Source: Pseudomonadota bacterium
GTDB lineage: Bacteria; Myxococcota_A; UBA796; GCA-2862545
Direction of reading: 5' to 3'
NCBI GenBank assembly: GCA_947505245.1
Contig: CANNIZ010000048.1
Span: forward strand, 1-34,878
Length of the DNA stretch: 34,878 nucleotides
Both the position numbers and the translations under genes were made by a program. Positions 32,460-34,878 of the stretch are shown here, one piece after another; within the stretch, counting starts at the first letter, position 1; each line of letters begins with the position of its first letter. The notes under the pieces were generated by a model. That model had not been told where the DNA came from. It did no database searches and saw nothing but the letters and a program-made list of their open reading frames with translations.

Positions 32460-33101
32460 TCAAAACGAGCAGAGCAACGTCGGATCCTGTCCCCAGTCGT
32501 CGATCTGGTCGAGGATGGACGGCGCACCCGCCTCGCCCTCGCAGGTCGACGCGTCGAAGTCTCCCGCGATGTGGGCCTCCTCGAACGCGAACCGTCCCCG
32601 CAGCGCGTCCGCATCCGACCGCGTCACTTCGAGCGAGCCCGGCGCGCCGAGCGACGGCTGGTAGGTGCGCTGCGTCGTGCCGTAGCCGGGTGTCAGCGAG
32701 GAGGAACCGTCGGAGTACCCCTCGTCGATGCCGACGTAGGCGGCCCGCGTGAACGGCGTCACCATTCGCGCGTCTCCCGGAACCGCGCGCGCGTCACCCG
32801 GAAAGTAGCCGAGCCCGTCACCGGCCTGGGGCCACCACGCGTCGATCAAGACATGGCGGGCGTCTTCGCGACACGACGCCGCGACGAGCACCACGATCGC
32901 CTGTTGCTGGGCGGCCGGTTCGGCAAAGGCCGGGAGCTGGCACGGGAAGTCGCCGTTGGACAGGAACACGCGCGCGTGCACCCAGCCTGGGACCTCGGTG
33001 GTTCGTCGCTGCCACGCGGTGCGGATCACGTCGTCGCCGCCGTTCCACGTGAGGTGGCCGGGCGCGCATGCGAACAGGGTGGAGACGAGGAGACCGAGCA
33101 C
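32460..33101 (-). CDS. Small lipoprotein, unknown function
   Basis: A 213-residue protein starting at GTG 33099-33101, with AGGA about 8 bases upstream. It has a very short lipoprotein signal MLGLLVSTLFAC (Cys12). A longer in-frame start at 33176 would overlap the divergent gene and bury the signal behind a polar stretch. The mature part is beta-rich with Cys residues (NGDFPCQLP, ASCREDARHV, STCEGEAGAP, LLCSF) that may form disulfides. A central Gly/Asp-rich segment (AVPGDARMVTPFTRAAYVGIDEGYSDGSSS) contains no motif I know. No family is recognised. It converges with the histidine kinase and diverges from the GYW-repeat gene with 60 bases between starts. Confidence 0.7.
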   Translation of the reverse strand: MLGLLVSTLFACAPGHLTWNGGDDVIRTAWQRRTTEVPGWVHARVFLSNGDFPCQLPAFAEPAAQQQAIVVLVAASCREDARHVLIDAWWPQAGDGLGYFPGDARAVPGDARMVTPFTRAAYVGIDEGYSDGSSSLTPGYGTTQRTYQPSLGAPGSLEVTRSDADALRGRFAFEEAHIAGDFDASTCEGEAGAPSILDQIDDWGQDPTLLCSF

Positions 33102-33161
33102 GAAAGTTCCTGTCGTGTTGAATATCGCGGGCCGACGACCGTCGAGCAACCAGGAGGAACC

Positions 33162-34850
33162 ATGCCACGGGTTCATCTAAGCTTGCTAATCGCTCTCCTG
33201 GCCGCCTCTTCCTCCGCGTTCGCGGCAGATCCTCCGAAGAAGTCGCCGGCTCCACCACCCGCCCAGGCGGCGCGCCCGGCAACCGGTTCGCCTGCTGCCC
33301 GCCCTGCGCAGGCGGCTCCGACCGCGCGCCCGGCCCCCACGGCCCCCGCGGGGGTCGCAGCCCGTCCCGTGGCTTCGGCTCCGCCTCGACCTGCTTCGAC
33401 GCCTGCGGCAGCGCCCGCGCGTCCGGCAGCGCCCACGCGTCCGGTGGCGACAGCGCCGGCGTCGCGTCCGCTTCAGGCCGCCGCACCGGTCGCGCGTCCG
33501 CTCCCTTCGGCCCCGGCGTCGCGTCCGCTTCAGGCCGCCGCGCCGGTCGCGCGTCCGCTCCCTTCGGCCGCGGCTCCTTCGCGTCCATCGGAGGCCTCGC
33601 CCGCCCCGAATTACCGCTCTGCAGACCCGACGCATCCGGCCTACGACCATCGCCTCGAGCGCCTCCCGGACGGCACCTGGGGCCACGCGATCGACCGCGG
33701 ACCACACACGACCGAGGGGTCCGGAGGGCCGGCCGTCGCGGGTTCACATTCGCGGCAGTCGGTCACGATCCTGCACGGGCCCGGCGGAAGCGGAGGCTCC
33801 GGCGGCCACGACGACTCGCCGGGCGGCGACCGGCCTCCCGAAGATCGGCCTGACCACGGGACGACGCACGATCCGTACACCGGCCCGCGGGGCGACGACG
33901 GCGGCGATCATCGGCCCTACACCGGCCCCCGCGGCGACCGACCGGACCATCGCTACGCGCACCCTGACTGTGGCTACGTCTACCACAACGGTGCCCACGC
34001 CCCAGGCGCGCCACGCCCGGCCCCCGGGTACTACAACTACAGCCCGTACTACACGAACTGGTGGGTGCATCCGTACTACCGGTGGCAACACTGGACGACG
34101 GTCGTCGTCGTGTTCGATTTCTACTCGGACCCGTGGGACGCGTACTGGGTGCCGCCGTACCGCGACGGTTGGATGTGGGTTCCCGGCTACTGGGACTACA
34201 ACTACTGGGTCCCCGGCTACTGGCAGCCCACCTACGCGGCCCCGCGCGACGGGTACGTGTGGGTGCAGGGCTTCTGGTACGACAGCGCCTACATCGAAGG
34301 CTACTGGCGGCCCGAGCGCCGCGTCGAGCCCGAGCAGGACTGGGTCTGGGTCGAAGGCTATTACCTCGAGGACGGCACGTACGTTTGGGGCACGTGGACG
34401 CCGAACTTCGCGGGCCCCGACGGGTACGTGTGGGAGTCCGGCTTCTGGGATGGGCAGAACTACATCGACGGCTTCTGGCGGCCCCAGTACCGGAGCGGCT
34501 TCCAGTGGATGAGCGCCTGGTACGACACCGACGGCGTCTACCAGTCGGGCTACTGGATGCCCACCGTCGATCGGCCCGGTTCTGTGTGGGTGCCCGGCTG
34601 GTTCGACGGCAACGAATGGCAGGGCGGCTACTGGATCAGCGAATCGCAGTACACGGCGGACGATCCGAACACGTGGTCGGCGCCGACGGGCTGGGACGCG
34701 GGCTGGGAGGTCGGCCAGGGCTGGGGTTCTGGCGAGGTGATCGACAACCGCTCCGAGTCGGGCGGGTACCTCGTCGATCCGGATTCGGCGCCGGTGCGCA
34801 GCGGCTTTGATGACGTCGAGGACGTCCCGCTGGCCATCCCCGTCCGTTAG
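33162..34850 (+). CDS. Exported Pro/Ala-rich protein with Trp/Tyr-rich GYW repeats
   Basis: A 562-residue protein with a normal signal peptide (MPRVHLSLLIALLAASSSAF, then A|ADPP) and a textbook AGGAGG 6 bases before the ATG. Residues 22-150 are Pro/Ala/Arg low complexity, including a duplicated 19-residue unit. Residues 200-290 are Gly/Asp/Pro/His-rich with YTGPRGD repeated. Residues about 336-491 hold roughly a dozen half-repeats of the form W-V-x-G-Y-W (MWVPGYWDYNYWVPGYW, YVWVQGFWYDS, YIEGYWRPE, YVWESGFWDG, YIDGFWRPQ). This resembles the WxxGxW/YxWxPGYW repeats of some envelope proteins, whose function is unknown. A surface or matrix role is inferred from export and composition. Confidence 0.85.
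   Translation: MPRVHLSLLIALLAASSSAFAADPPKKSPAPPPAQAARPATGSPAARPAQAAPTARPAPTAPAGVAARPVASAPPRPASTPAAAPARPAAPTRPVATAPASRPLQAAAPVARPLPSAPASRPLQAAAPVARPLPSAAAPSRPSEASPAPNYRSADPTHPAYDHRLERLPDGTWGHAIDRGPHTTEGSGGPAVAGSHSRQSVTILHGPGGSGGSGGHDDSPGGDRPPEDRPDHGTTHDPYTGPRGDDGGDHRPYTGPRGDRPDHRYAHPDCGYVYHNGAHAPGAPRPAPGYYNYSPYYTNWWVHPYYRWQHWTTVVVVFDFYSDPWDAYWVPPYRDGWMWVPGYWDYNYWVPGYWQPTYAAPRDGYVWVQGFWYDSAYIEGYWRPERRVEPEQDWVWVEGYYLEDGTYVWGTWTPNFAGPDGYVWESGFWDGQNYIDGFWRPQYRSGFQWMSAWYDTDGVYQSGYWMPTVDRPGSVWVPGWFDGNEWQGGYWISESQYTADDPNTWSAPTGWDAGWEVGQGWGSGEVIDNRSESGGYLVDPDSAPVRSGFDDVEDVPLAIPVR
33456..33569 (+). repeat. 57-bp in-frame tandem duplication in the GYW-repeat gene
   Basis: Two adjacent 57-base copies (33456-33512 and 33513-33569) differ at one position, A versus G in GCCGCaCCGGT. 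Each encodes the 19-residue unit PASRPLQAAAPVARPLPSA. The near identity points to recent duplication, and the length is a multiple of three, so the frame is kept. Copy number may vary between strains. Confidence 0.92.
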
Positions 34851-34878
34851 GAACGGCGTTCGGCTCCACCGTCAAGGC

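Overview
The window is GC-rich, densely packed bacterial DNA. Gene content fits a myxobacterium-like member of the Myxococcota (former Deltaproteobacteria): thrombospondin type 3 (TSP3) repeats followed by a MYXO-CTERM-like Cys/transmembrane/Arg tail, several lipoproteins with Asp/Thr/Gly-rich linkers, an NtrC-type sigma-54 activator, a bacterial calpain, a J-domain/RodZ-HTH fusion and selA. The lineage is inferred from families only. No complete mobile element, CRISPR array, phage block or rRNA is visible, and there is no gene-free stretch longer than 300 bases. All intact genes whose stop I read end in TGA or TAG; none ends in TAA.

Layout. 1-1787 (+): the tail of a GT4 glycosyltransferase, overlapped by a solitary N6-adenine DNA methylase. 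1768-12253 (-): a tandem run of twelve genes with short gaps, in transcription order MBL-fold hydrolase, small membrane protein, TPR membrane protein, SAM methyltransferase, thioredoxin reductase, NYN-domain protein, a lipoprotein gene broken by an in-frame TAG, a sulfotransferase-DUF1214 fusion, a calpain-like cysteine peptidase, a beta-helix-like protein, CutA and a HIT protein. 12390-16170 (-): NtrC-type regulator, outer-membrane-type protein, RdgC encoded as two overlapping genes, then tRNA-Arg(CCG). 16244-18568 (+): a TlpA-type thioredoxin and a beta-barrel protein. 18565-23412 (-): a lipoprotein with PPC-like domains, an unusual TSP3/MYXO-CTERM/barrel fusion and a NUDIX hydrolase. 23518-26991 (+): a large exported protein with a transglutaminase-like domain that has lost its catalytic Cys and His. 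27007-30303 (-): selA, the J-domain/HTH protein and rluD in a coupled operon. 30321-32444 (+): a membrane histidine kinase. 32460-33101 (-): a lipoprotein. 33162-34850 (+): a Trp/Tyr-rich GYW-repeat protein.

How the genes relate. Much of the window builds or maintains the envelope: barrels, lipoproteins, repeat proteins and periplasmic thiol chemistry. The rest is housekeeping (RluD, SelA, TrxB, CutA, HIT, RdgC, tRNA). I found no convincing complete new defence or secretion system. The strongest leads are single-gene oddities: the amber-interrupted lipoprotein, the split RdgC, the dead transglutaminase, the sulfotransferase-DUF1214 fusion, the HPD-less J-domain/RodZ-HTH protein, the calpain/beta-helix pair and the barrel fused behind a MYXO-CTERM signal.
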